Shown here: in pieces, positions 1 to 10,610 of the stretch | Layout of the letters: every line of letters begins with the position of its first letter | Numbering within the stretch: position 1 is the stretch's first letter | Assembly: GCA_051530055.1 (NCBI GenBank) | Contig: CM121341.1 | Coordinates: 5,332,001-5,396,000, forward strand | Direction: 5' to 3' | Source of the DNA: Neoechinorhynchus agilis | Taxonomy: Eukaryota > Acanthocephala | DNA: 64,000 nt | Made by a program: the position numbers and the translations under genes | Notes under the pieces: model-generated | Database searches by the model: none | Told to the model about the DNA's origin: nothing | The model's input: the letters and a program-made list of their open reading frames with translations, nothing else

Positions 1-360
1 AATCCATAATCAGGTGTCCTACTAGTAATCATCTCTTGCAAAAATGACAAGGGAGATTTTGTCGTTTTGACAGATCCTTTGAGCCTATTACGCACCTCAA
101 GGGATCCACGCAAACAGATTTTGTACCTTTCGGATGTATTTTGTTTTTTTTGAATGAATTTTTAAGAAATTACATTGAAAATTCTATCCTAATATGTAGA
201 AAATAAGCGCAGACTTTTATCACATATTAAGGAAAATTTAAGGAAAATGATGGAATATTTGCGCTGAAAAACACACGCAATTCATTTGAAGGCTTTAAAA
301 ATCTATAAAATAGTTTCCTCGGTAGGACAAACGTAATCCATAATCAGGTGTCCTACTAGT
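1..360 (+). repeat. Direct repeat pair of 26 bp
   Basis: A 26-bp sequence at 1-26 (starting AATCCATAATCAGG and ending CCTACTAGT) recurs exactly at 335-360. The 308 bp between show no coding signal. Direct repeats at this spacing can flank an inserted element or be two units of a local tandem array cut by the window edge. I cannot tell which. Confidence 0.7.
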
Positions 361-606
361 CTATTTTTTTTGCAATGGCAAATAATTTCGACATCTTTAT
401 TTAACGTTCCAATTCTGGGCAACAACGCAATAAAATTTTACGCGTTTGGTCATCTTTGATTTGCGGTCGTTATTAACATGGAGCGAATCATGAGTGAGAA
501 AATGATGCGTGTAGATCGCATGCTGAACGTAATTAATTTTTAGAGTTCAAATATTTAATGTTTCTTCATAAACGTTCAACAAAATTAAAGTCGATCGTCC
601 AACTTC

Positions 607-975
607 ATGGAGCGACTTATAATTTCTATGATAAAATCGATACGTTTACATATGAGGATGTTCTTTAAAAGTTTTTATCCTATAAATAATTTTTTAAGGC
701 GTTTCAAACTTCACCGGATTCATCGTGAACAGAATAACCATTTCATTTCTCTCTTTCTGGTTCTTTTTTTTGGAAGTGATGATAATAAAAAAATTATTAA
801 TACTTCGTTTAAATCGAGGATTGCATTCGGGTTTGGTAGGATATGTTTTTATTTAGGACTCAAGGGAGATAGACTTAAAGACGAATATATCAGTCATTGT
901 CAATTTAATGTATTGGAATTATTATTTATCAAAAAGAAGTTCTGCGAACGACGTCGGGTTCATCATCAGTTCTAA
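607..975 (+). CDS. Hypothetical 122-residue ORF, doubtful
   Basis: An ATG-initiated open frame of 122 codons, rich in Lys, Arg, Phe and Ile. No motif, signal peptide or family resemblance was recognised. The composition is what random AT-rich DNA yields, and no splice sites extend it convincingly. It may be a chance frame. It is listed only because nothing else occupies 361-1258, where I otherwise see no gene. Confidence 0.2.
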   Translation: MERLIISMIKSIRLHMRMFFKSFYPINNFLRRFKLHRIHREQNNHFISLFLVLFFGSDDNKKIINTSFKSRIAFGFGRICFYLGLKGDRLKDEYISHCQFNVLELLFIKKKFCERRRVHHQF

Positions 976-1258
976 AATACAATTAAGTAGTTATTTAATC
1001 GAAATAATCATTTACCCATTCCAAATTACAGAGGAATTTGTCACAACACTCACGACATGATTCTGGTCGCTTTGACTCGTGGGAACCCGAGATCGTAGAT
1101 CAATGGAAATAATCTCCGGTCGACACAACTTCACTTAAATTTAAAAAATTCAAAAATCTGTAACGTTTATTCTTCGATACTAAATGAACAGATGACGTGA
1201 GTTAGCTCAGTAAAACACTTGAGATACAAACATAGCACCTAAACACGCTCCTCAAAGA

Positions 1259-1513
1259 ATGAGCCAACTTCATAAACTATTCATAGACGACAAACTTCCT
1301 AGAGCGCATTTGAAGCTTATCGTATTTAATCTGATGTAAAGGGTTCCTCGGACAATAAAGATATTGATTCCCTTGATTCGTAGATCTTCCGGACTGCTGT
1401 TTTGGTCCTCTGAAACCCCTGAGATTGTGCCCTCCATCGTATTTTTCGTCGAAGCAATCATCATAGCTACACCATCCACTACGAATCAAGGACGCAAAAA
1501 TGCGATCACGTAA
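1259..1513 (+). CDS. Possible small membrane protein, two exons
   Basis: Exons 1259-1335 and 1384-1513, split by a 48-nt GT..TAG intron (1336-1383), give a 68-residue protein with total length divisible by three. The middle is hydrophobic (FNLISSGLLFW, then IVFFVEAIIIA), suggesting two membrane passes, and the ends are polar and basic. The intron size fits other genes here, and an AG sits one base before the ATG as in several neighbours. I do not recognise a family. An alternative is that the minus-strand frames over the same bases are real. An inverted repeat (1350-1591) covers the intron and exon 2, so this may belong to a repeat rather than a gene. Confidence 0.35.
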
Positions 1514-1591
1514 CCAAACGATTTTTGAAGTTGGATTAATGCTTGATTTACCCAGCGAAATATCGCAATAAATCAATATCTTTATTGTCCG
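1350..1591. repeat. Interrupted inverted repeat
   Basis: Bases 1350-1383 (GGACAATAAAGATATTGATT followed by CCCTTGATTCGTAG) reappear inverted in two pieces: CTACGAATCAAGG at 1479-1491 and the complement of the first 20 bases at 1572-1591. About 80 bp splits the inverted arm. The arm corresponds to the 3' half of the putative intron of the small ORF at 1259-1513. Confidence 0.65.
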
Positions 1592-1652
1592 GAGAGTAGG
1601 AATCACCTCAACAACACTTATCGTATTTGTTATCGAAAAAAGGGCATTCTAG

Positions 1653-3005
1653 ATGACACGGGCCGTTATCTTGATTTATATTCTGTCAATTTGTAACATC
1701 TCGTTTGCTCTATATCCAGTTGTGCTCATTCCGGGTTACATTGGATCTCAAATAGAAGCTAGCCTAAACGACACTTTTTGTCATTACAATTTCTGCAGCA
1801 AAAACTCTGATTGGTTTACCATTTTCTTTGATCTTCGATATTTAATGCGACCACTAATTGATTGGTTTGTGGATAAAATGCGTTTGGTGTATGATCGAGA
1901 GACTGGTTTGACGAGGAATAGAGACGGCGTCAATATTCGCATTCCAGGATTCGGAGACACAAAAACAGTTGAGCATCTCGATCCTGACAAAACTATCTTT
2001 TCGTCCTATTATGCAGCAATAGTTAATCGACTTGTTAGAAAACTAACGCTCGAGCATGGGCTTCACATCAGTGTTCTAGCAAACACAAAAAATTATCAAA
2101 ATTCTTTGTTTTTTTAAAAAGTGTACAGCCCATATTCGAGCCAAAGGTTATGAACGCGGTAAGAGTATTCATGGTGCTCCGTATGACTTTCGAAAGAGTC
2201 CATTTGAACTTGAGGAGTATTTTGAGTCACTAAAGAACTTGATTGAGTCTACCTATCAGAGAAATGAGCACAAACCTGTTGTTTTAATCGGTCACAGTAT
2301 GGGTGGCAATAACGGTCTATTTTTCCTACAAAATCAAAGTTCATCATGGAAATCAAAGTATATAAAGTCGTTCATAACACTCGGTACTCCGTGGATTGGA
2401 GTAGTACAAATGATCCGCTCAATTGTATCAGGAGATAACAACAACATAAATGTTATTGATCCACAAAAGCTTACATTTGAGTAAATTTTTTTGGGGAGGG
2501 GGAGACATAAATTCGCTCATAAGATCGCCCTTTTCTAAGATCTCCAAGCACTGTATTCTTATTACCTTCGCCTGAACACTGGGACAATAAAGAAGTGTTA
2601 ATCTACGGCGCAAAACGAAACTACACGGTCAATGATTTAAAGCAAATCTTCGAGGATATAGGCTATGAAGACGGTCTGAATATGTGGACCAGGATGAAAG
2701 GCAAATATGATCCAACTATTGCTCCCGATGTGGAATCCCACATCATTTATAGCACGGAAATGCTAACCCCGATAGCATATATCTATAAAACTGGTCCCAA
2801 CGATTGGTATAATCGTACTCCCGTTGTTCTTTTCGGAGATGGAGATGGCTCTTGTACTACCAATACTTTGAAGTTTCCAATCGATCACTGGAAACAAACA
2901 TCTCCCGTTTTCTCATTGGAAGTGAAGCGATGTGAACATGTAATGCTGTTATCGGATACTCGGGCAATTGACGAAATTGAACGTCTAATACGCTCATATG
3001 GATAA
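1653..3005 (+). CDS. PLA2G15: Lysosomal phospholipase A2 XV / LCAT-family lipase
   Basis: Exons 1653-2070, 2129-2480 and 2540-3005, joined across 58- and 59-nt introns, give 411 residues, matching the usual length of group XV phospholipase A2. A hydrophobic N-terminus (ILIYILSICNISFA) is a signal peptide, followed directly by the family's YPVVLIPG oxyanion region. The nucleophile elbow GHSMGG puts Ser near residue 196. FGDGDG supplies the Asp near 357-359, and CEHVMLL supplies the His near 390. The STVFLLP and ED-G-YEDG stretches also match the family. By family knowledge it hydrolyses and transacylates glycerophospholipids at acidic pH in lysosomes. LCAT proper is the alternative, but the length and the tail favour PLA2G15. 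The start ATG follows an AG directly, suggesting a trans-splice or 5'UTR splice acceptor. Confidence 0.92.
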
Positions 3006-3784
3006 CATTACTTTTCGGTAAATAAAAAATGGAACTGAGAAATGGGTGAATCGTTTAGAAATTGCGAAGAACGTGCCCTTCAAGAGCGAAGAGAGGGCAC
3101 ACAGAAATAAATATTGTTTAAATTCATTAATCGATTCATAAGAATCAATATTTAAATGACCCGTTTACCCTGAATTAGCATTAGTCCACTTGACCACCTC
3201 AGCACACTAAGGAATGTTCAAACTTCGCCATACATTGGCCTGGTTTAGCTTTCCGATTTTTTAGAGTTTTTATATGTGGCTCAGCCTACCACCGATGACC
3301 AAAGGGGACGAAATACCTCGTTGAATGGAGGAAACTCACTGATGAGTCCCAACTCCCCGGGAGGTATCTGAGAAACCGGAGGGCAGTTTATTGCGGGTGT
3401 TCTCCGGTTATTAAGGAAAGATTGGGCTTGGGGGATGCATAACTGATTTTGAGATCCAAAAGTGAGAGTTAAGTTTTACACTGAAGACGACTCATAAGAA
3501 ACACCTTGGGTTCCAGTGCTGTCGATCTTTCACGAATAAACGTTGTTCGGAAGCGAGACCAATCGACGGAATTGGCTAAGAAAATCAGTGGATCATTTGG
3601 CTGCGGCAACGAGTAGGGGAGTGCTTCCGTTTTAAATCAATCATCTGACCAACGTTTTTTGATACATCCGTTTGGAAAGGAAGCTTGAATTCGCTATTCA
3701 AGGAAGGAATGATGACGGAGAGAATGGGAACATGAGTGCTTATAACATTTATTGCCAAGTTCACAAAAACAAAAATGGACTCAT
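3006..3784. other. Gene-free stretch between phospholipase and 80-bp satellite
   Basis: No convincing frame on either strand. It holds the hammerhead-like segment at 3303-3376 and just after it a short inverted repeat (AACCGGA near 3374 with TCCGGTT near 3402). The GC content of 3290-3420 is visibly higher than its surroundings. Confidence 0.5.
3303..3376 (+). ncRNA. Hammerhead-ribozyme-like strands in scrambled order
   Basis: Three strands of a hammerhead are present with matching helices. Strand A near 3305-3318 is GGGGAC-GAAA-TACCTC. Strand B near 3334-3349 is CTCA-CTGATGA-GTCCC. Strand C near 3360-3371 is GGGAGGTA-TC-TGAG. Stem I would be TGAG/CTCA, stem II GTCCC/GGGAC and stem III GAGGTA/TACCTC, and the core boxes CUGAUGA, GAAA and the UC cleavage position all sit where the family needs them. 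But the order is A-B-C, whereas a hammerhead requires C-B-A or a circular permutation of it. As written the strands cannot fold into one simple ribozyme. It could be a remnant of tandem ribozyme units after deletions, or chance. Confidence 0.3.
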
Positions 3785-4440
3785 TTTCGAACGATGGACG
3801 GATTTTAAATTTTGACTTTTTCTTTATTAAAAGTCTTCAAAATAGGAGAAATTTCGAGGGAAACAATAGAACGGTGGACGGATTTTAAATTTTGACTTTT
3901 TCTTTATTAAAAGCCTTCGAAATAGGAGAAATTTCGTGGGAAACAAAAGAACGGTGGACGGATTTTAAATTTGACTTTTTATTAAAAGCCTTCAAAATAA
4001 GAGAAATTTCGTGGGAAACAATAGAACGTTGGACTGATTTTAAATTTTGACTTTTTCTTTATTAAAAGCCTTCGAAAAGGGAGAAATTTCGTGGGAAACA
4101 ATAGAACGGTGGACGGATTTTAATTTTGACTTTTTCTTTATTAAAAGCCTTCCAAAAGGGAGAAATTTCGTGGGAAACAATAGAACGTTGGACGGATTTT
4201 AAATTTGACTTTTTCTTAATTAGAAGCCTTCAAAATCGGAGAAATTTCGAGGGAAACAATAGAACGATGGACGGATTTTAAATTCGACTTTTTCTTTATT
4301 AAAAGCCTTCAAAATAAGAGAAATTTCGTGGGAAACAACAGAACGTTGGACGGATTTTAAATATGACTTTTTCTTTATTAAAAGCCTTCAAAATAGGAGA
4401 AATTTCGAGGGAAACAATAGAACGGTGGACGGATTTAAAA
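3785..4440 (+). repeat. Tandem repeat, unit about 80 bp, about 8 copies
   Basis: Units carry GGTGGACGGATTTTAAAT, a TTTTTCTTTATTAAAAGCC stretch and GAGAAATTTCG-GGGAAACAA. Starts near 3793 and 3873 give the period. Copies differ at scattered single bases and short indels. It lies between the scrambled ribozyme segment and the forkhead gene and has no coding frame I would trust. Confidence 0.9.
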
Positions 4441-4642
4441 ATCTGAACTCTAATAACCTGAGTATTGTTGTTCACACAACACAAAAACATCCATGTACTC
4501 AGAATTAATCAATATGAAATGAACCAAAAGTGAAAACATAACGTATAAACGGTAAGTAATACGTCTATTTGAACATTTCACGCTGTAGTCACCCACACAC
4601 AAACTGACGAATTCGGAGATACATCTTGAAACAGTTCGAAAG

Positions 4643-5130
4643 ATGGAAGTGAGTAACGATCGTCAAAACAGCGAAAATAATAAATCAAACGGGAATGATA
4701 ATGAAACATTTGTCGACTCAGATATCTTAAGAACGCCTTCACAGACTGAAGATTCTCCACTAAATCGTTATAACAATCTTACTTATGTCGAACTGATAAC
4801 GCTGGCAATCGAAAAGAGTCCGTACCAGCGGCTTAAAGTTCGGCAGATTTACCGATGGCTTCAAACCAATGTTAGTTTCTTTAACGAACGTAGCGAAAGC
4901 CCAGAACGAGAAAAATGGCAAGTGAGTACTTTAGGGAGGGGCTCGTTGCTCAAATCATATTTTAGAATACGATTCGGCATACTCTTTCGGTACATAATCG
5001 CTTCGTGAGAATAGAACTGGACGAAGGAACAGTAAACGGCTATTGGATTGTAGACCAAAGTCGACCTGGTAGACTTCACAGTCATCGAAGGAAAAGACGG
5101 AGAAAGTCCGCACTTAACAATAGCTCTTAA
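4643..5130 (+). CDS. Short FOXO-like forkhead transcription factor
   Basis: Exons 4643-4921 and 4966-5130 around a 44-nt GTGAGT..TTTAG intron give 147 residues. A polar acidic head of about 50 residues is followed by a forkhead domain: LTYVELITLAIEKSP, then the RQIYRWL helix, a longer loop with SESPERE before helix 3, and the recognition helix WQNTIRHTLSVHNRFVRI spanning the splice. The loop insertion between helices 2 and 3 is typical of the FOXO subfamily. The domain ends in YWIVDQ and a very basic tail (HRRKRRRK), a likely nuclear signal. Unlike standard FOXO proteins there is no long C-terminal activation region, so it may be DNA-binding only. A coding-like satellite begins about 100 bp downstream. 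FOXO class is inference; forkhead is firm. Confidence 0.85.
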
Positions 5131-5229
5131 GTATAATGAAATAAGATTTTAGTCATTTAAACTTTGATTTGGTGGCAATGGGAAAAAGTGTAGACAAAAA
5201 CTAAATATTGAAAAGTTCACAACAAAACT

Positions 5230-8115
5230 AACAGCAGCAAAAGAACCAGTGAAGAAAATTGCTCAGAAAAACAGATCCAAATCAGATAAATCATTGGTAG
5301 TGACGAAGATCATCGTTCATCATCATCGCAAATTTTACTTTCCACAAGTAAAGAATATTAAAAAGAAGCTTCCAGTATTGAACATTAAAGAATCCAGGAT
5401 AAAAGTTGCTCAGAAAACCGATCCAAATCAGATAAATCATTGGTAGTGACGAAGATCATCGTTCATCATCATCGCAAATTTAATTTTCCAGAAAAAAAGA
5501 ATATTAAAAAGAAGCTTCCAGTATTGAACATTAAAGAATCCAGGATAAAAGTTGCTCAGAAAAACCGATCCAAATCAGATAAATCATTGGTAGTGACGAA
5601 GATCATCGTTCATCATCATCGCAAATTTAATTTTCCAGAAAAAGAATAAGAAGCTTCCAGTATTGAACATTAAAGAATCCAGGATAAAAGTTGCTCAGAA
5701 AAACCGATCCAAATCAGATAAATCATTGGTAGTGACGAAGATCATCGTTCATCATCGCAAATTTAATTTTCCAGAAAAAAGAATATTAAAAAGAAGCTTC
5801 CAGTATTGAACATTAAAGAATCCAGGATAAAAGTTGCTCAGAAAAACCGATCCAAATCAGATAAATCATTGGTAGTGACGAAGATCATCGTTCATCATCA
5901 TCGCAAATTTAATTTTCCAGAAAAAAGAATATTAAAAAGAAGCTTCCAGTATTGAACATTAAAGAATCCAGGATAAAAGTTGCTCAGAAAAACCGATCCA
6001 AATCAGATAAATCATTGGTAGTGACGAAGATCATCGTTCATCATCATCGCAAATTTAATTTTCCAGAAAAAAGAATATTAAAAAGAAGCTTCCAGTATTG
6101 AACATTAAAGAATCCAGGATAAAAGTTGCTCAGAAAAACCGATCCAAATCAGATAAATCATTGGTAGTGACGAAGATCATCGTTCATCATCATCGCAAAT
6201 TTAATTTTCCAGAAAAGAATATTAAAAAGAAGCTTCCAGTATTGAACATTAAAGAATCCAGGATAAAAGTTGCTCAGAAAAACCGATCCAAATCAGATAA
6301 ATCATTGGTAGTGACGAAGATCATCGTTCATCATCATCGCAAATTTAATTTTCCAGAAAAAAGAATATTAAAAAGAAGCTTCCAGTATTGAACATTAAAA
6401 ATCCAGGATAAAAGTTGCTCAGAAAAACCGATCCAAATCAGATAAATCATTGGTAGTGACGAAGATCATCGTTCATCATCATCGCAAATTTAATTTTCCA
6501 GAAAAAAGAATATTAAAAAGAAGCTTCCAGTATTGAACATTAAAGAATCCAGGATAAAAGTTGCTCAGAAAAACCGATCCAAATCAGATAAATCATTGGT
6601 AGTGACGAAGATCATCGTTCATCATCATCGCAAATTTAATTTTCCAGAAAAAAGAATATTAAAAAGAAGCTTCCAGTATTGAACATTAAAGAATCCAGGA
6701 TAAAAGTTGCTCAGAAAAACCGATCCAAATCAGATAAATCATTGGTAGTGACGAAGATCATCGTTCATCATCATCGCAAATTTAATTTTCCAGAAAAAAG
6801 AATATTAAAAAGAAGCTTCCAGTATTGAACATTAAAGAATCCAGGATAAAAGTTGCTCAGAAAAACCGATCCAAATCAGATAAATCATTGGTAGTGACGA
6901 AGATCATCGTTCATCATCATCGCAAATTTAATTTTCTTAAAAAAGAATATTAAAAAGAAGCTTCCAGTATTGAATATTAAAGAATCCAGGATAAAAGTTG
7001 CTCAGAAAAACAGATCCAAATCAGATAAATCATTGGTAGTGACGAAGATCATCGTTCATCATCATCGCAAATTTAATTTTCCAGAAAAAAGAATATTAAA
7101 AAGAAGCTTCCAGTATTGAACATTAAAGAATCCAGGATAAAAGTTGCTCAGAAAAACCGATCCAAATCAGATAAATCATTGGTAGTGACGAAGATCATCG
7201 TTCATCATCATCGCAAATTTAATTTTCCAGAAAAAAGAATATTAAAAAGAAGCTTCCAGTATTGAACATTAAAGAATCCAGGATAAAAGTTGCTCAGAAA
7301 AACCGATCCAAATCAGATAAATCATTGGTAGTGACGAAGATCATCGTTCATCATCATCGCAAATTTAATTTTCCAGAAAAAAGAATATTAAAAAGAAGCT
7401 TCCAGTATTGAACATTAAAGAATCCAGGATAAAAGTTGCTCAGAAAAACCGATCCAAATCAGATAAATCATTGGTAGTGACGAAGATCATCGTTCATCAT
7501 CATCCCAAATTTAATTTTCTTAAAAAAGAATATTAAAAAGAAGCTTCCAGTATTGAACATTAAAGAATCCAGGATTAAAATTGCTCAGAAAAACAGATCC
7601 AAATCAGATAAATCATTGGTAGTGACGAAGATCATCGTTCATCATCATCGCCAATTTAATTTTCTTAAAAAAAGAATATTAAAAAGAAGCTTCCAGTATT
7701 GAACATTAAAGAATCAAGGATGAAAATTGCTCAGAAAAACAGATCCAAATCAGATAAATCATTGGTAGTGACGAAGATCATCGTTCATCATCATCGCAAA
7801 TTTAATTTTCCAGAAAAAAAGAATATTAAAAAGAAGCTTCCAGTATTGAACATTAAAGAATCCAGGACGAAAATTGCTCAGAAAAACCGATCCAAATCAG
7901 ATAAATCATTGGTAGTGACGAAGATCATCGTTCATCATCATCGCAAATTTAATTTTCCAGAAAAAAGAATATTAAAAAGAAGCTTCCAGTATTTAACATT
8001 AAAGAATCCAGGATAAAAGTTGCTCAGAAAAACCGATCCAAATCAGATAAATCATTGGTAGTGACGAAGATCATCGTTCATAATCATCGCAAATTTAATT
8101 TTCCAGAAAAAAAGG
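5230..8115 (+). repeat. Satellite, unit 146-147 bp, about 20 copies, coding-like
   Basis: Starts of GTTGCTCAG at 5405, 5551, 5690, 5833, 5979 and 6125 give a period of about 146 bp. One frame reads KSDKSLVVTKIIVHHH-RKFNFP and KKLPVLNIKESRIK. Units with seven A in the AAAAAGAATATT run are 147 bp (49 codons) and stay in frame, while units with six A are 146 bp and shift. Longest open runs cover two units. The frame is open from about 5169, before the first unit, with no ATG. This may be a gene segment that expanded into satellite, or a satellite with a chance frame. The last unit (8090-8160) is diverged. Confidence 0.9.
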
Positions 8116-8366
8116 ACAATGAAAAGAAACTACTAGTATTGAACATTAAAGATTGCTCAAGCCGTGTTCGGGCGCTCGCAAACCTATTTTGAAATATTAC
8201 GTTTTAGAGTAACTTTGAGCTACGAGAATAATCTTTTGCATAGGACCGAAATGCTCATATTTGTTTCCACAAATAGTCCATATTATAACGTTGTTGATGT
8301 TCAAATGAATTCATTAGGTGTTTTCTTTTCGAAAACATTATAATTTCTATCGGTTCAGTGTTCTAA

Positions 8367-10610
8367 TTATACGTTTGTCGCTAATTTAAGTTGTAAGAAC
8401 AACTTTTGTGATTTTCTTTCCAATTGTTCAAGACTTTTGACAATGGGCGCTATTAGTCCCATGTGATCATGATAAATTCGTTGTTTTCCTTGGTCGATTT
8501 TTCTGCCATATATTACCTTTCCGTGAAATTCGTCAACTGGGACATTGAATTCTCCATCAACGGACTGAATGGTTTCCCCGAGATGTTCTTCAATATCAGA
8601 CAAATACGTTTTTTCAGTGTACCAAATAGCACATCCGCCATGTGAAGTTAGAGTAGTTCGATGGCATCCTTTGCCTCGAGATGGACAAGTGTGGTACCAT
8701 ACCTTTTCGGGAATAGTGGCACATAAAGAAACTGCAAGACCCATTCGCTCCGCTCGTCCAACGCGACCAATCCTATGGATATAGTTACTTTTATCGTCCG
8801 GAAGTGTAACATTTATGACAAATGGGAGACCTTTTATGTCGAGTCCACGAGCAGCGACATCCGTACAAATCATGATTCTCACTTTGTTATCTTTAAATGC
8901 TTGGAGATTCGCTTTTCGTTCAGCTGGATTTCGATCTGAGTGAAGACAAACGCATGAGAATTGATGCGAGGTTCCATCTTTTGATATGGATCGAGGACCT
9001 CCTCCAAGAGCACTAAAGAACCGTTCAAGATTGTCACAGTCTAATTTTGTTCGACAAAAAATCAAACATCGATCCATTTTAAACTTTGCTATCACCTTCG
9101 CGGCGTACATAAACTTAAGAATCTTAATTCCTTCAGACAATGCTTCTTCGTTGGTGTCACTTTTGAAATTTATTCGATCGTTAGAATGTAGACCATCAGT
9201 AGAAATTAAAGCAATCTCAGCTGTTTGTCTATTCCTCCATCGTGTGTCAATGTTTGGATCGATCATACAAACACAATGATGAACGGTTTCCGGGACGGTA
9301 TCTTGACCTTTTAAATCGATCCACGTAGGAAAATGCATAAGTTTCTCGGCCATCTTCTTCACATCGAAATTATGGAGAGTTGCTGAACATACGATCATTT
9401 GAAGGCGACTAGAACGTCCATCGGTTGTCGTTGAATACTGAGGAATCGATTTGTGAATATTCTGAATCATTTCCAAGTATCCCGCGCTTAAAAGACCATC
9501 AGCTTCATCGAGAACAAAGAACTTTACCATATCCAACCGAATAGCTTGTTGACCTATAAAGTCTTCCAATTTTCCAGGAGTTGCTACTATAATATGGACA
9601 CCCAGATTATAAATCTCATCCATCTGAGCACGCGTGTTCATCCCTCCAATGAGTAGCGTACATCTTATGTCAATTTCATTTAAATTTCGCTTAAATGAAT
9701 TAAACTGCTGAAATGTTTGTTCAGCAAGCTCACGACTCGGCTCAATCACAATACATATAGGTGCGTTTTTTACGTTTTCTTGAGATTGTACTGGCGCTGA
9801 TGCCGAGTTAACTAGTAAAGAACTCGGAAGCTTAGAAATACCTAAGAATCCATCAGGAGGGCTGAATTTGAAATCACTGTCGCCAAAATTCATGTCAACT
9901 CTACAACATTTTAAACTCATTGCCGGAAATAAAGACCGTATAGGACCATTTGCAAGGATTTTATAAGCATCACCAAGAAGGCGGCCGTTTTTGGTCCATC
10001 CAATAGTTAATTGATTAAAATTAAAGTAGACTCCAATACAATCACCTTCACCGAATGGCTCACCGTAATCTGCGAATTGTCCAGCGCTTGCTTTTTTGCC
10101 AGTTCCACCATAGCCAAATCCGAACGGATCAGTGCCAAGATCCAACGACGCGTTCAATGCCGACCAACCAATTCTACAAATACCACTCGATTTCATCGAA
10201 CATTCGAAGTATGCGCCAATAACATTCTCGGTCATATTGGAAACGGATATTCCAACGGTTGACCTGGCTCCGTTCCAAGCTCTTGCGTCCGCGGATTGGC
10301 ACAATAAGCCACCGACATCCACGTCGAAACCGTCTGCTTTGTCAAAAGTGCTGATTTTTGGAGAACCGATTTGTTTGACTTGAGCCGGATGTTCAAGGTT
10401 GTACAAATGCTCATAGACGATCTGAAGAACGGGTAAACAAAAGGCTCCCGTTTTCCCACTTCCAGTCTCTGCGGCCATCAGGACATCGCCACCGCCAAGA
10501 ATCTGAGGAATCGCTTCACTTTGGATGTCAGTAGGCAGCAGCCAACCCATTTCATCGACCGCTCGGGCCAAATCACCAATCAATCCCAATTCAGTTTCAA
10601 ATGCGTTCAT
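8367..10610 (-). CDS. DDX1: ATP-dependent RNA helicase DDX1
   Basis: A single uninterrupted exon of 747 residues, close to the usual 740 of DDX1. It has the DDX1-specific plan: Q-motif and Walker A (AAETGSGKTGA) near the N-terminus, then a SPRY domain inserted inside RecA1 (CRIGWSALNASLDLGTD, FGYGGTGKK), then PSRELAEQ, VLDEADGLL, CSATLH, and in RecA2 FCRTKLDCDNLE, DVAARGLD and HRIGRVGRAER. The C-terminus has the DDX1 signature WYHTCPSRGKGC and VPVDEFHGKVIYG. The family acts in tRNA-ligase complexes, RNA processing and RNA:DNA hybrid clearance. I start at ATG 10610-10608. The frame runs 19 codons further upstream, but TTTTCAG-AGATG there looks like a splice acceptor and human DDX1 begins at the equivalent place. 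Confidence 0.97.
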   Translation of the reverse strand: MNAFETELGLIGDLARAVDEMGWLLPTDIQSEAIPQILGGGDVLMAAETGSGKTGAFCLPVLQIVYEHLYNLEHPAQVKQIGSPKISTFDKADGFDVDVGGLLCQSADARAWNGARSTVGISVSNMTENVIGAYFECSMKSSGICRIGWSALNASLDLGTDPFGFGYGGTGKKASAGQFADYGEPFGEGDCIGVYFNFNQLTIGWTKNGRLLGDAYKILANGPIRSLFPAMSLKCCRVDMNFGDSDFKFSPPDGFLGISKLPSSLLVNSASAPVQSQENVKNAPICIVIEPSRELAEQTFQQFNSFKRNLNEIDIRCTLLIGGMNTRAQMDEIYNLGVHIIVATPGKLEDFIGQQAIRLDMVKFFVLDEADGLLSAGYLEMIQNIHKSIPQYSTTTDGRSSRLQMIVCSATLHNFDVKKMAEKLMHFPTWIDLKGQDTVPETVHHCVCMIDPNIDTRWRNRQTAEIALISTDGLHSNDRINFKSDTNEEALSEGIKILKFMYAAKVIAKFKMDRCLIFCRTKLDCDNLERFFSALGGGPRSISKDGTSHQFSCVCLHSDRNPAERKANLQAFKDNKVRIMICTDVAARGLDIKGLPFVINVTLPDDKSNYIHRIGRVGRAERMGLAVSLCATIPEKVWYHTCPSRGKGCHRTTLTSHGGCAIWYTEKTYLSDIEEHLGETIQSVDGEFNVPVDEFHGKVIYGRKIDQGKQRIYHDHMGLIAPIVKSLEQLERKSQKLFLQLKLATNV

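Noticed and set aside
1277-1606. 109-codon minus-strand frame
   Set aside because: No motif. The overlapping plus-strand two-exon model has a better start and hydrophobic pattern, and the region is also an inverted repeat.
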